The notes under the pieces were generated by a model. It was given only the letters and a program-made list of their open reading frames with translations. It did no database searches and was not told where the DNA came from. This document shows, piece after piece, positions 26,413 through 35,347 of a DNA stretch of 64,000 nt (its first letter is position 1; each line of letters begins with the position of its first letter). Both the position numbers and the translations under genes were made by a program. Origin of the DNA: Hymenobacter telluris (GTDB lineage: Bacteria; Bacteroidota; Bacteroidia; Cytophagales; Hymenobacteraceae); the NCBI RefSeq assembly GCF_017313265.1, contig NZ_JAFLQZ010000016.1, positions 1-64,000 of the forward strand. The letters run 5' to 3'.

Positions 26413-26437
26413 ATAACGGGAGGTGGGAAGTAACTGA

Positions 26438-29400
26438 TTAGAACTGCACGTTGAAGCCCAGGCGGTAGGTACGGGCCTGCGGATAGTTGCCGTAGTCGAC
26501 GCCGTACGCGAGGGGGTTGTTGTACGAGGCCGACGTGGAAATTTCGGGGTCGTAGCCGGTGTAGTCCGTGATGGTAAACACGTTGTCGACCGAGGCAAAC
26601 ACCCGAGCCCCTTTCACCTTGACCTTGCTTAAGAAGGCCTGGGGCAGCGTGTAGCCTAGCTCCATGTTGCGGGCGCGCAGGTAGCTGGCGTCTTCTATGT
26701 GGCGGCTGCTTAAACGGTCGTTGCCGTTGGTATCGTTCGACGTGATGCGGGGCTGATTGCTATTGGGGTTGTTGGGCGTCCAGCGGTCCATGCGGCTCGC
26801 GTAGAAGTTGCTCCATACCCCCACAAAGTCGGCAGACTTGTTTAGGTGGAAACCGGCGCCGTTCACGGCTTCGGCACCCTGCACACCATACAGCAGAACC
26901 TTGAAATCGAAGCCCGAATAGCTCAGGTTCAGCGAAGCACCGTAGCTGAAATCGGGAGTACCGCTGCCCAGGTACGTGTTGTCGGCGCCCGTAATGGTGC
27001 CGTCGCCGTTGGAGTCCACATAGCGCACGTCGCCAGGCTTGGCCCCCGGCTGCACCGGCGCCGTCACGCCAGCGGCGTTGGTGGAGGTATAGGCATCAAT
27101 TTCGGCCTGGCTATGAAACACGCCCTGGGCCTGCAAGCCGTAGAAGTAGGCTATTTCGCGGCCTACGCTCGTGAGGGTGGTGTTGCCGATTTGCGTGAGC
27201 ACCGCGCCGGCCACAATGGGGTTGCCGCCGCCCAGGCTGGTTACTTCGTTGTTGATTTTGGTGAAGTTAAGACCCACGTTGTATTGCAGCTTGCCAATCT
27301 CATTGCGGTAGTTCATGGCTAGCTCCAGGCCGCGGTTGCGCAGGGAACCCACGTTGGCGCTAGCAGGAGCCTGCCCCAGGTAGTCGGGTACCGGCGACAG
27401 TGCAATCATGTCTTGGGTGCGCCGCTCGTAATAGTCGGCCGTGAAGGTCAGCTGGCTGTTGAACAGCTCGGCATCAATGCCCACGTCGGTGGTAACGGCG
27501 GTTTCCCACTTCAGCTTCGTATTGTTGATCTGCGTAATAGCCAAACCGGGAGCAGGCGCGCCGTTGAATACGTAGATCTGGTTGTTGTTCGCCACGGACG
27601 CATAGCCGTAGTTGGGGGCGGCGTTCTGGTTGCCCACCTGGCCGTAGCTGGCCCGCAGCTTCAGCACCGACAGGTAGCTGATGTCCTTCAGGAAATTTTC
27701 GTTGGAGATATTCCAGGCAGCACCCACCGACGGGAACGTACCCCGCCGTACCGGCCCGAGAAACTTCGAGGTCTGGTCGAAGCGCAGCGTACCTGTTACC
27801 AGGTACTTGTCGCGGAAGTTGTAGTTGGCCCGGCCGAAGTAGGAGAATAAGCTGCCATCGTACTGCGAGCTACGCACCACGTTGCCGGTGCTACGCGAGG
27901 CCGACGCATATTGCAAGGAGATATCGGCTGGTACGTTGTAGGCCGTGACGGAAATGCCGTTGCCGTACCCGCGCTGCGCTTCCTGGCCCAGGGTAGCTGA
28001 GAAAGAGCTGTTGTCGGAAAGCGTTTTGTTGTAGTTGGCGTAGTTCGACCACACCCACGAAACGTTTTCGTTGCGCGACTCGATAAGCGCGCTCTGGGCC
28101 CGGTTGTCTACCGGCCCGATGTAGTACTGCGGCTGGTAGGCTTTAGGGTGGTTGTTGTTGTAGTTGACGCCGAACGTAGAGCGGAACGACAACCCTTCAA
28201 ACAACGAAATATCCAGGTAGCTGCTGCTGAACAGGTTGTTGTTCTGCGTCTTGTTGTACTGCTGCTCGTCGAGGTAGCGCGGCACGTTCAGCACGTTGCG
28301 CGTGATAATGTCTTCGTTGTACGTGCCGTTGGGGCCGAACGGGTTGAATACCGGGTTGGCTTGCACGGCATATTGCAGCACCAGGTAAGGCGGCGAGCCA
28401 CCCTGACCGTCGCCGGCTCCCGTTTGGTTGCTATTGGTAAAGGTGGCCGCTACGCCCGCCTTGATGCGCTTGGTGAGTACCACGTCGTCGTTTACCCGAA
28501 TTACGTACTTCTTGAAGCCCGAATTCTTGATAATGCCGTTTTGCTGGAAATAGCTGCCGCTGATCAGGTAGCGGTTTTGCTCGGAACCGCCCGAAGCCGA
28601 CAAGCTATAGTTGGTAATCAGGCCCTTTTGCGTTACTAGGTCTTGGTAGTCAATGCCTTTGGCGTTGGTAGCAATGGCATCTTGCAGCAGCGGCGCATAG
28701 CTGGCCGGTACCTGGTTGCCGTTGTTGGCGAAGGCCTCCGTTACGAGTGTGGCGTACTGGGCGGCGGTGGTCAGGGGCAGGGTCCGCCGAATCTGCTGGA
28801 AGCCGGTGTAGCCCGACAGGTTGAACTGCGTGGCACCCGCCTTGCCGTGCTTGGTGGTGATGAGCACCACACCATTCGCCCCGCGCGAGCCGTAGATGGC
28901 CGTGGCTGAAGCATCCTTCAGAATCTCGGTTGACTCAATATCAGCGGGCAGCAGAAAGCCGATGTCACCGGTCTGGATGCCGTCCACCACGTACAGCGGG
29001 TCGCTGTTGTTGATGGTGCCCACGCCCCGCACCCGAATGCGGGTACCGGAACCCGGCTGCCCACTGTTAGTGGTTACTTCTACGCCGGCTACCCGGCCTT
29101 GCAGGGCCTGTACGGGGTCAGCGGTAGCTACCTGCGTCAGCTGCGCGCTACTCACCGAGGCCACGGAACCGGTCAGGTCACTTTTGCGGGCCGTACCGTA
29201 GCCGATAACCACTACTTCGTTCAGGGCCTGGGTGTCTTCCACTAGCGTTACCGATAGGTTAGTGGTAGCACCCGTTACCGGCACTTCCTTGCGCGTAAAA
29301 CCCACAAAGCTCACCACCAACACACTGTTCTCAGGCGCCTGAATCGTGAAGCTGCCGTCGGGCCCGGTGCTGGTGCCGGTGGTGGTGCCTTTCACTACAA

Positions 29401-29893
29401 CCGTTACGCCGGGCAAGCCGGCACCTTTGCTGTCCACTATCCGGCCCGATACCGCCACATCCAGTGGCTGAGTAGTGCTACCGAAATCGTTTGCGTAAGT
29501 TGGTATACGTAATACAATCCGGCCGTTGGTCACCTCGTAGCTGATCTTCAGCGGAGCCAGCACCTCATCCAGTACCGCCGATAAGCTTTCCTCCCTGGCA
29601 TCCAGCGTTACTTTGCGTTCAGCACCAATGAGTTGCTGGCTGTACACGAAACGGACGTTGGCCTGCTTGGCAATCTGGGTCAGCGTTTCTTTGATGGTCT
29701 GGCCCTCCACCTGAAGGGTGATTTTGCGCTCCAACACGGTTTGGGCCCGCGCCGCGGCCGACGGAGACGCAATCGGTTGTGCGGCAACGCTCGAATGAGC
29801 ACTCACTAGGCCAACCGGCACGCCTAGCATGGTTGTGTGGAGCATAACAGCCCTCAGGGCCGGCCATGAAGGAAAATGTACTGGGTGTTTCAT
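26438..29893 (-). CDS. SusC/RagA-family TonB-dependent transporter with STN domain
   Basis: 1151 aa. Order: signal sequence (to about 38), STN domain about 50-125 (ITLQVEGQTIKETLTQIAKQ), carboxypeptidase-like beta domain about 146-225 (VSGRIVDSKGAGLPGVTVVV), plug with LNEVVVIGYGTARKSDLTGS and VRGVGTINNSDPLYVVDGIQ, then a 22-strand barrel ending RTYRLGFNVQF. The STN domain shows that it signals through the neighbouring FecR anti-sigma factor as well as transporting. Forms a pair with the downstream SusD-like protein. Confidence 0.95.
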   Translation of the reverse strand: MKHPVHFPSWPALRAVMLHTTMLGVPVGLVSAHSSVAAQPIASPSAAARAQTVLERKITLQVEGQTIKETLTQIAKQANVRFVYSQQLIGAERKVTLDAREESLSAVLDEVLAPLKISYEVTNGRIVLRIPTYANDFGSTTQPLDVAVSGRIVDSKGAGLPGVTVVVKGTTTGTSTGPDGSFTIQAPENSVLVVSFVGFTRKEVPVTGATTNLSVTLVEDTQALNEVVVIGYGTARKSDLTGSVASVSSAQLTQVATADPVQALQGRVAGVEVTTNSGQPGSGTRIRVRGVGTINNSDPLYVVDGIQTGDIGFLLPADIESTEILKDASATAIYGSRGANGVVLITTKHGKAGATQFNLSGYTGFQQIRRTLPLTTAAQYATLVTEAFANNGNQVPASYAPLLQDAIATNAKGIDYQDLVTQKGLITNYSLSASGGSEQNRYLISGSYFQQNGIIKNSGFKKYVIRVNDDVVLTKRIKAGVAATFTNSNQTGAGDGQGGSPPYLVLQYAVQANPVFNPFGPNGTYNEDIITRNVLNVPRYLDEQQYNKTQNNNLFSSSYLDISLFEGLSFRSTFGVNYNNNHPKAYQPQYYIGPVDNRAQSALIESRNENVSWVWSNYANYNKTLSDNSSFSATLGQEAQRGYGNGISVTAYNVPADISLQYASASRSTGNVVRSSQYDGSLFSYFGRANYNFRDKYLVTGTLRFDQTSKFLGPVRRGTFPSVGAAWNISNENFLKDISYLSVLKLRASYGQVGNQNAAPNYGYASVANNNQIYVFNGAPAPGLAITQINNTKLKWETAVTTDVGIDAELFNSQLTFTADYYERRTQDMIALSPVPDYLGQAPASANVGSLRNRGLELAMNYRNEIGKLQYNVGLNFTKINNEVTSLGGGNPIVAGAVLTQIGNTTLTSVGREIAYFYGLQAQGVFHSQAEIDAYTSTNAAGVTAPVQPGAKPGDVRYVDSNGDGTITGADNTYLGSGTPDFSYGASLNLSYSGFDFKVLLYGVQGAEAVNGAGFHLNKSADFVGVWSNFYASRMDRWTPNNPNSNQPRITSNDTNGNDRLSSRHIEDASYLRARNMELGYTLPQAFLSKVKVKGARVFASVDNVFTITDYTGYDPEISTSASYNNPLAYGVDYGNYPQARTYRLGFNVQF

Positions 29894-29973
29894 AAGGTGA
29901 TAAGAAGTGATGGGAATTATGGCACTTGTTGTTTGGAATCGGATTATGCGAATTGCGCGCAGACCGCCGCCGC

Positions 29974-31020
29974 TTATTTCGCCTGGTTCAACTGACAGCC
30001 TTTGCTGTTGAACCTAATTTGCGCGTCGGAGAGGGTATAGGTGGCGCCCAGGGATTTACACAGCAGCCCTAGCTTCTCGAACAACGACTCGTTGGTGAAG
30101 GAAATGCTGACCGTACAACCTGCCAGCTTGGCTTCATCGTACACGATATCAACCCCGTAGGCCTTTTCAAGCGCCGCCAGTACTTCCGGCACGGGCCGTT
30201 CCTCGAACTCGAAGGACTGCGGCAGCAGCAAGGCCGGCTTGGTAACCAGCTGCTTTTTTAAATGGCGGCTGGCCACCGAGTACACCACCTGTTCGTTGGG
30301 CAGCAACAGCACGCCCGCGGCGGCCGGGTGGGTTGGGGTGGCATCGAGTTGGGCCTCGTCGCGCTTCTGCACCGCCACTTTTCCTTCCCGTACTGCCACG
30401 GAGGCCTCACTGCTGCCCGCGTAGGCTTTCACCCGGAAGCTGGTACCCAAAACGGTGGTTACCACTTGCTTGGTCAGCACCAGAAACGGCCGCCGCTTGT
30501 TCTTGCTAACTTTAAAGAAGGCCTCGCCTTGCAGATATACTTCGCGCTTCGGGCCCGAAAAGGCCGTTTGGTAGCGGAGGCTGCTGCCGGGGTGCAGGGT
30601 AATCTGGCTGTTATCCGGCAAAGCAAAGCGTTGGATTTGCTGCGTCTGGTTGGTGCGCAGGGTCCAGGCGGTGGCTGGGGCCGGGGTGCTTCCCAGGAAG
30701 TCGGGCAGCTTGGTAGCGGGCAGTAAGAAGCGCAGGGCCACGCCCAACACCAGCAGCGCCGCAATCCACTTAACAGGGGCGGTTTTCCAGAACGAAGCGG
30801 GGTGCTGAACAACCCGGCCGCTGGCCGGCTCTGGCACCATCTCGCCGCGGAGGCGCTGCCAAATGGCATCTTCCACGGCCTCCTGATTCTGGCTCTGCAA
30901 GTGAATTCCGGTTGGCTCGTCGAGGCGCTCATACCACCGTTCCACCAAGGCCCGCTCTTGCGCGGTGCACTGGTTGTCGAGGTAGCGTTGGAGCAGGTTC
31001 TGGAATTCAGCTTCAGTCAC
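29974..31020 (-). CDS. FecR-family anti-sigma factor
   Basis: 348 aa. The N-terminal cytoplasmic part (to about 88) would bind the sigma factor; a membrane helix follows (WIAALLVLGVALRFLLP). The FecR domain is about 120-230 (FALPDNSQITLHPGSSLRYQ, then GTSFRVKAY). The C-terminal DUF4974 domain (PVPEVLAALEKAYGVDIVYD) resembles the STN fold and would contact the SusC protein. It lies between the sigma gene and susC, all in one direction. Confidence 0.92.
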   Translation of the reverse strand: MTEAEFQNLLQRYLDNQCTAQERALVERWYERLDEPTGIHLQSQNQEAVEDAIWQRLRGEMVPEPASGRVVQHPASFWKTAPVKWIAALLVLGVALRFLLPATKLPDFLGSTPAPATAWTLRTNQTQQIQRFALPDNSQITLHPGSSLRYQTAFSGPKREVYLQGEAFFKVSKNKRRPFLVLTKQVVTTVLGTSFRVKAYAGSSEASVAVREGKVAVQKRDEAQLDATPTHPAAAGVLLLPNEQVVYSVASRHLKKQLVTKPALLLPQSFEFEERPVPEVLAALEKAYGVDIVYDEAKLAGCTVSISFTNESLFEKLGLLCKSLGATYTLSDAQIRFNSKGCQLNQAK

Positions 31021-31090
31021 AGTCAGCAGGCGTAGGTGGGCTTCTATACTAGCAAGTCACCGAACTGCCCGCACCCCCTAAACCAAACTG

Positions 31091-31112
31091 AAATTTTTTT
31101 ATAAAAAATTTG
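31091..31112. repeat. A/T palindrome between sigma and FecR genes
   Basis: AAATTTTTTTATAAAAAATTT forms a near-perfect A/T dyad without G/C stem, in the 144-nt gap after the sigma stop. It could weaken the duplex near a promoter of fecR; it is not a convincing terminator. Confidence 0.4.
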
Positions 31113-31164
31113 CCGCTGGCTGAATGTGTTAATGTAAATAGCTGTAATAAAGGTAATTATAAGT

Positions 31165-31761
31165 CTACTGGAGCCACAGGAAAAGTGGCAGCAACAGCAG
31201 CAAATAATCCCGCAGGTAGGTTCGCAGCAGCTTCAGCGACTTGGTGAGATGATACTCGACGCTCTTCTCCGATAAGCTGACGCGCTTCGATATTTCGGGC
31301 ACGGTGTAGTGCTCCAACCGGCTAAGCTGAAATATCTCCCTCGATTTTTCGGGCAGCTTGCGCAGGCTCGCCAACAGAGCCTCGCTCAAATCATTGTGGG
31401 CCAGTAGTTTTTCGGTGTCGGTATCGGCCTCGCTGGCGCTCATGCGGCAGTACAGCTCGTAGCCCGACTTCACTTTCTGGCTCTTGATGTAATTGATAAT
31501 CCGGTACCGGATGGCCGTAAACAGGTAGTTTTCCAGCTGCTGAATCTGGTTGGTGCTTCGGCGGCTCCAGAGGTCAGCAAACAGGTCCTGCACCAGCTCT
31601 TCGGCGGCTGGGCGGCTCTTCAGCTTCCGATAAGCCACCGTAAACAAACGGTAGCAATACCGCTGGTAGATTTCAGCAAATGCCTTTTCCTCGTCTGCTT
31701 GCAAGGCATCTACTAGCGCGGCATCCGGCCAAGCGGCGTACATCGAAGAAAAAGAATTCAC
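31165..31761 (-). CDS. ECF sigma factor of the SusC/FecR regulated class
   Basis: 198 aa. Region 2 covers about 25-95 (FAEIYQRYCYRLFTVAYRKL, ELVQDLFADLWSRR, LENYLFTAIRYRIINYIKSQ). Region 4 covers about 130-185 (LPEKSREIFQLSRLEHYTV, EISKRVSLSEKSVEYHLTKS). Typical of Bacteroidota ECF factors released by FecR when a STN-bearing transporter binds substrate. After region 4 the protein ends in a very hydrophobic tail (DYLLLLLPLFLWLQ), which is unusual for a cytoplasmic sigma factor. Start ATG 31761 or 31743. Confidence 0.9.
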   Translation of the reverse strand: MNSFSSMYAAWPDAALVDALQADEEKAFAEIYQRYCYRLFTVAYRKLKSRPAAEELVQDLFADLWSRRSTNQIQQLENYLFTAIRYRIINYIKSQKVKSGYELYCRMSASEADTDTEKLLAHNDLSEALLASLRKLPEKSREIFQLSRLEHYTVPEISKRVSLSEKSVEYHLTKSLKLLRTYLRDYLLLLLPLFLWLQ

Positions 31762-32025
31762 AGAACAAGAAGCTGAAAAAGGCGGTAGCTACAACCAATA
31801 TACAATTTTACGTTAGGTTAGTTATAACCTGCTACTTCTTAAGAACTTTAACCGCGCGGCTAATAGTTCAGCAGGCTGAACTACAGGTCAGCCCCCAAAC
31901 AATAAGCCGGCTTTAGCTTGGCAATGTAGGACGTTTGCGGAGCTTGGTCAGCAAGGAGCCGCCGCGGTACCAACCTGCAGTTCGACCAAGCACAACGCCT
32001 TGCCCGCCGTTCCTGAATCGGCTAG
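31762..32025. other. Divergent intergenic region
   Basis: About 300 nt between the sigma gene and the LOG gene. The sigma-proximal half is A/T-rich and holds a small hairpin (31815-31820 with 31825-31830); the other half is G+C-rich. No gene is supported. Confidence 0.45.
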
Positions 32026-32033
32026 TATCTTTG
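32026..32033 (+). promoter_or_regulatory. -7 box TATCTTTG with possible -33 TTG
   Basis: Perfect TAnnTTTG 30 nt before the start of the LOG-family gene. A TTG lies ~23 nt upstream (32000-32002), close to the expected -33 position. Confidence 0.5.
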
Positions 32034-32063
32034 GCGGGCCACCTGAAGTTGGCGCCACATTCT

Positions 32064-32645
32064 ATGAAAAGCGTAGCAGTTTATTGCGGTTCCAGCTCCG
32101 GAACCAACCCACTATACACCCAGCAGGCCCACGAAATGGGCCGCATACTGGCCGAGCGCAACATAACCTTGGTGTACGGCGGAGGCCGCGTAGGCCTCAT
32201 GGGCACCGTAGCCGATAGCGCCTTGCAGCACGGCGGCAAAGTCATTGGCGTCATTCCCGATTTTCTGGCGGCCAAGGAAGTGGAGCACCGCGGCCTCACC
32301 GAACTGCACATCGTGAAAAGCATGCACGAGCGGAAACTCCTCATGGCCGACCTCGCCGAAGGCTTCGTGGCTATGCCCGGCGGCTACGGCACGCTCGAAG
32401 AGCTGTTTGAAGTGCTGACCTGGGGCCAGCTTGGGCTACACCGCAAAGCGGTTGGCGTGCTCAACGTGGACGGGTACTACAACCACCTGCTCCGCGCCCT
32501 CGACCACATGGCCGACGAAAGCCTGCTGCGCCGCGAAAACCGCCACCAGCTCCTGAGCGACCCCACGCCCAACGGCTTACTGGATAAGATGCTGGCCTAC
32601 GTGCCCGTCACGCTGGAAAAGTGGCTGACCCCCAGCACCACCTAA
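32064..32645 (+). CDS. LOG-family protein (nucleoside-monophosphate phosphoribohydrolase type)
   Basis: 193 aa. Starts SVAVYCGSSSGTNPLY, then VYGGGRVGLMGTVAD, SMHERKLLMADLA and the family signature MPGGYGTLEELFE. Proteins of this type remove ribose-5-phosphate from AMP or cytokinin nucleotides; older annotation calls them lysine decarboxylases, wrongly. The active-site Arg and Glu of the RK..PGGxGTxxE set are present. ATG 32064 is chosen from the conserved N-terminus and from the promoter at 32026. Confidence 0.88.
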   Translation: MKSVAVYCGSSSGTNPLYTQQAHEMGRILAERNITLVYGGGRVGLMGTVADSALQHGGKVIGVIPDFLAAKEVEHRGLTELHIVKSMHERKLLMADLAEGFVAMPGGYGTLEELFEVLTWGQLGLHRKAVGVLNVDGYYNHLLRALDHMADESLLRRENRHQLLSDPTPNGLLDKMLAYVPVTLEKWLTPSTT

Positions 32646-32811
32646 CTACCATTGCTGCTGAGGGTGAGTGGCCATTATTGCCGCGAAACTCTGGCCGGGC
32701 CAAGCGGTTTACTGTCGGCAAACAAGCTTACTTTGCTGTACTGCTGAATAGTTGAGCTTGCTTGTTCGTCGCTCTCAGCCTCATTTCTCCCCAATTCGCC
32801 ACATCCGTACT

Positions 32812-33390
32812 ATGAAAAGCTTGTTCTTACTGGGCATACTGGCTGCTTGCGGCCTTTCGTCTGCCTCCATTTCCAACTCCTTGCCTTCTGCCGCCATGTC
32901 TGAAACCGCCGCCGCTCCCGCCACTGTCTACGATTTCACGGTGAAGACTATTGATGGCAAAGACATGAAGCTGAGCCAGTTCAAAGGCAAGAAGCTGCTC
33001 ATTGTGAATACGGCTTCCAAGTGCGGCTACACGCCCCAGTACAAAGAGCTGGAGGAGCTGTCGAAGAAGTACGCCGGCAAAGTAACCGTACTGGGCTTCC
33101 CCTCCGACAGCTTCAAGCAGGAGCTGAGTTCCGATGAGGAAGTGGCTTCTTTCTGCGAGAAAAACTACGGCGTGACGTTCCCGCTGTTTTCCACGGTGGC
33201 CGTGAAAGGCGACGAGGCTGCTCCGCTCTACAAGTTCCTGGCCGACAAAACGAAAAACGGCGCCGTAGGTGAGGCTCCCAACTGGAATTTCTGCAAGTAC
33301 CTCGTTGATGAGCAAGGCCACGTAGTAGCCTTCTACCCGTCTAAAGTGAAGCCCCTGAGCGACGAGCTGGTGGCGGCTATTTTGAAGTAA
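32812..33390 (+). CDS. Glutathione peroxidase-family thiol peroxidase, probably exported
   Basis: 192 aa. An N-terminal signal-like segment (LFLLGILAACGLSSAS, possibly a lipobox at AAC) precedes a GPx fold: IVNTASKCGYTPQYKELE with the peroxidatic cysteine, and NWNFCKYLVDEQG with the conserved Trp-Asn. The region normally FPCNQFGxQEP reads FPSDSFKQEL, so the usual glutamine of the tetrad and the common second cysteine are absent there. Probably reduces peroxides with thioredoxin-like donors. Confidence 0.85.
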   Translation: MKSLFLLGILAACGLSSASISNSLPSAAMSETAAAPATVYDFTVKTIDGKDMKLSQFKGKKLLIVNTASKCGYTPQYKELEELSKKYAGKVTVLGFPSDSFKQELSSDEEVASFCEKNYGVTFPLFSTVAVKGDEAAPLYKFLADKTKNGAVGEAPNWNFCKYLVDEQGHVVAFYPSKVKPLSDELVAAILK

Positions 33391-33410
33391 TACTTCCTGG
33401 TTTTGTAATG

Positions 33411-33461
33411 AAGCACGTCCTGTTTCGACTGCGCGAAAGCCAGATCAAGCAGGACGTGCTT
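33411..33461 (+). terminator. Terminator after the peroxidase gene
   Basis: Perfect 12-bp stem (33411-33422 with 33450-33461) with a 27-nt loop, followed by ATTTTTG. It lies just before the menA start at 33476. Confidence 0.65.
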
Positions 33462-33475
33462 ATTTTTGTGCTAGT

Positions 33476-34402
33476 ATGACTGCTACTCCTTCTCCTGCTA
33501 TCAGCCCCGCTAAAGCGTGGGTTTCCGCATTTCGGCCGCGCACGTTGCCGCTGGCGTTGGCCAGCATTATAGCGGGTGGCTTTCTGGCGGCTTCGCACGG
33601 GCAGTTTCGGGGCGCGGTGGTAGGTTTGGCCGCCCTTACCACCATCCTGCTCCAAATCCTGAGCAACCTCGCCAACGACTACGGCGACTCGCAGAACGGC
33701 GCCGACAGCGTACACCGCGAAGGGCCACAGCGGGCCGTGCAAAGCGGCGCCATTACGCCGGCTCAAATGAAGCGCGGCATGGGCGTATTCGGCTTCTTGT
33801 CGTTGGTGAGTGGCTTGCTACTGCTGTGGGTAGCACTGGGTACGGCCGGCGCCTGGATTTTTGCGACCTTCTTCGTACTCGGCTTGTCGGCCATTTGGGC
33901 GGCCGTGAACTACACGGCGGGTTCCAAGCCCTATGGCTACGCCGGCCTCGGCGACTTGTCAGTATTCGTGTTCTTCGGGCTGGTGGGCGTGTGCGGCACG
34001 TATTTCCTGCAAACCCGCTCGTTGCCGTTGGGCGTGCTGCTGCCCGCGGCGGCGCTGGGCTGTTTTGCTACGGCGGTGCTCAACGTCAACAACATCCGCG
34101 ACATTCGCTCCGACAAATTGGCCGGCAAAATCACGATTCCGGTGCGACTAGGGCCGGTGCATGCCCGGCGCTACCATTGGTTGCTGCTGCTGCTGGGTTT
34201 CGGTTGCGCGGTGGTGTACGTGGCCTTGTCGTATCACTCGCCGTGGCAGTGGCTGTTTGTGCTGGCCGCGCCGCTGCTGCTCTTCAACGCCCGCGCCGTG
34301 TGGCAGCGCCAGGATTCCATGCAGCTCGACCCATTGCTCAAACAAATGGCGCTCAGCACGCTGGTGTTTACCGTGCTATTTGGGGTAGGGCAGGTGCTGT
34401 AG
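33476..34402 (+). CDS. menA: 1,4-dihydroxy-2-naphthoate polyprenyltransferase
   Basis: 308 aa, eight or nine membrane helices. UbiA-superfamily motifs: the first aspartate cluster NDYGDSQNGADSVHREGPQR near residue 67, and the second NNIRDIRSDKLAGK near 205. Attaches the isoprenoid tail to DHNA in menaquinone synthesis. Begins RPRTLPLALASIIAGG, typical for MenA. No other men gene is adjacent. Confidence 0.92.
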   Translation: MTATPSPAISPAKAWVSAFRPRTLPLALASIIAGGFLAASHGQFRGAVVGLAALTTILLQILSNLANDYGDSQNGADSVHREGPQRAVQSGAITPAQMKRGMGVFGFLSLVSGLLLLWVALGTAGAWIFATFFVLGLSAIWAAVNYTAGSKPYGYAGLGDLSVFVFFGLVGVCGTYFLQTRSLPLGVLLPAAALGCFATAVLNVNNIRDIRSDKLAGKITIPVRLGPVHARRYHWLLLLLGFGCAVVYVALSYHSPWQWLFVLAAPLLLFNARAVWQRQDSMQLDPLLKQMALSTLVFTVLFGVGQVL

Positions 34403-34408
34403 AGTAAG

Positions 34409-34533
34409 GCAGTGGTATAAAGGGAGGTGATGCAGCAGTTTGTTCATTTCGGCGAAGGGTCGTTTTCTAAGTGCTGTTTGCCGTTATCAGTGTTGAGGCA
34501 AAAACGTCAATCACCTCTCTTTATACCACCGCC
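34409..34533. repeat. Intergenic palindrome, GGTATAAAGGGAGGTGA type
   Basis: Arms 34409-34430 and 34511-34533 pair over ~22 bp with one or two mismatches and enclose an ~80-nt insert. It lies right after menA. The remaining ~210 nt up to kptA are AT-rich with no supported gene; a 78-aa frame there looks accidental. Confidence 0.65.
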
Positions 34534-34742
34534 AGGAGGTATAATAACAGTAAGATATTATCGAGATACATTTTTTACGAGCGAAAGATTTTCAGTAAAA
34601 AGAAGCGGGTGGTGGTTTTCAACTAACATTGGTATTCCACCTAAAGGGAAGAAGTATTGGTAGAATTCCTGTTAGTTTCTCTGTCAAAGGCACATTTGTG
34701 AATTCAATAGGGTCTTAAATTAATTAGTGTAAATAATACGCT

Positions 34743-35303
34743 ATGCTAACCGAAAAAGAAACCACCAAGCTCAGCAAGCTTCTGAGCCTGGTACTCCGCC
34801 ACGACCCCGCGCACTTGGGCTTGACATTAGACGCGCAGGGCTGGGCCAGCGTACCAGAACTCCTTACGCAGGCGCAAGTGCACAACGTCCCGCTGACGCT
34901 GGAAACGCTGGTGCACATCGTGGAAACCAGCCCCAAGCAACGCTTCCGCTTCAGCGACGACCAGCAGAGAATCAGGGCCAGCCAGGGACATTCGGTGGAA
35001 GTGACTTTGGGATATGAGCCCCTGACGCCGCCCGAACTGCTCTACCACGGCACGGCGGCGCAATATCAGACCCGGATTGCGCAGGATGGCCTGAAGAAAA
35101 TGAGTCGGCAGCAGGTGCACCTAAGTACCGATGTCCCGACGGCCCGCACGGTGGGGAGCCGGCATGGCCGGCCGGTGGTGTTTGGGGTGGATGCCCGCCA
35201 GATGCAGCAAGACGGCTACCTTTTCTACCAAGCCGATAATGGGGTGTGGCTCACGGATGAGGTGCCGGCCCGCTACTTGCAGATACTACCCAACGCCCAG
35301 TAA
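34743..35303 (+). CDS. kptA: RNA 2'-phosphotransferase (Tpt1/KptA family)
   Basis: 186 aa. Moves an internal RNA 2'-phosphate to NAD+, giving ADP-ribose-1'',2''-cyclic phosphate. N-terminal lobe: KLSKLLSLVLRHDPAHLGL with the LRH motif and GWASVPELL. Then RFRFSDDQQRIRASQGHS (the R..GHS motif), LLYHGTAAQY and the C-terminal VFGVDARQM region. The Arg/His residues of the catalytic set are all visible. In fungi the enzyme finishes tRNA splicing; its bacterial role is unknown. No RNA ligase or other repair gene lies beside it. Confidence 0.92.
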   Translation: MLTEKETTKLSKLLSLVLRHDPAHLGLTLDAQGWASVPELLTQAQVHNVPLTLETLVHIVETSPKQRFRFSDDQQRIRASQGHSVEVTLGYEPLTPPELLYHGTAAQYQTRIAQDGLKKMSRQQVHLSTDVPTARTVGSRHGRPVVFGVDARQMQQDGYLFYQADNGVWLTDEVPARYLQILPNAQ

Positions 35304-35347
35304 TCGTTGCGGCTTTAGCGCTGTGTTTCAATTGCCTGCTACTCCCC

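Noticed and set aside
33517..34407. 296-aa frame overlapping menA on the same strand
   Set aside because: Arg/Gly-rich, no membrane pattern; menA motifs and hydrophobic profile are clear in the other frame.
34427..34663. 78-aa frame between menA and kptA
   Set aside because: Mostly inside the palindrome element and the AT-rich spacer, no protein-like features.
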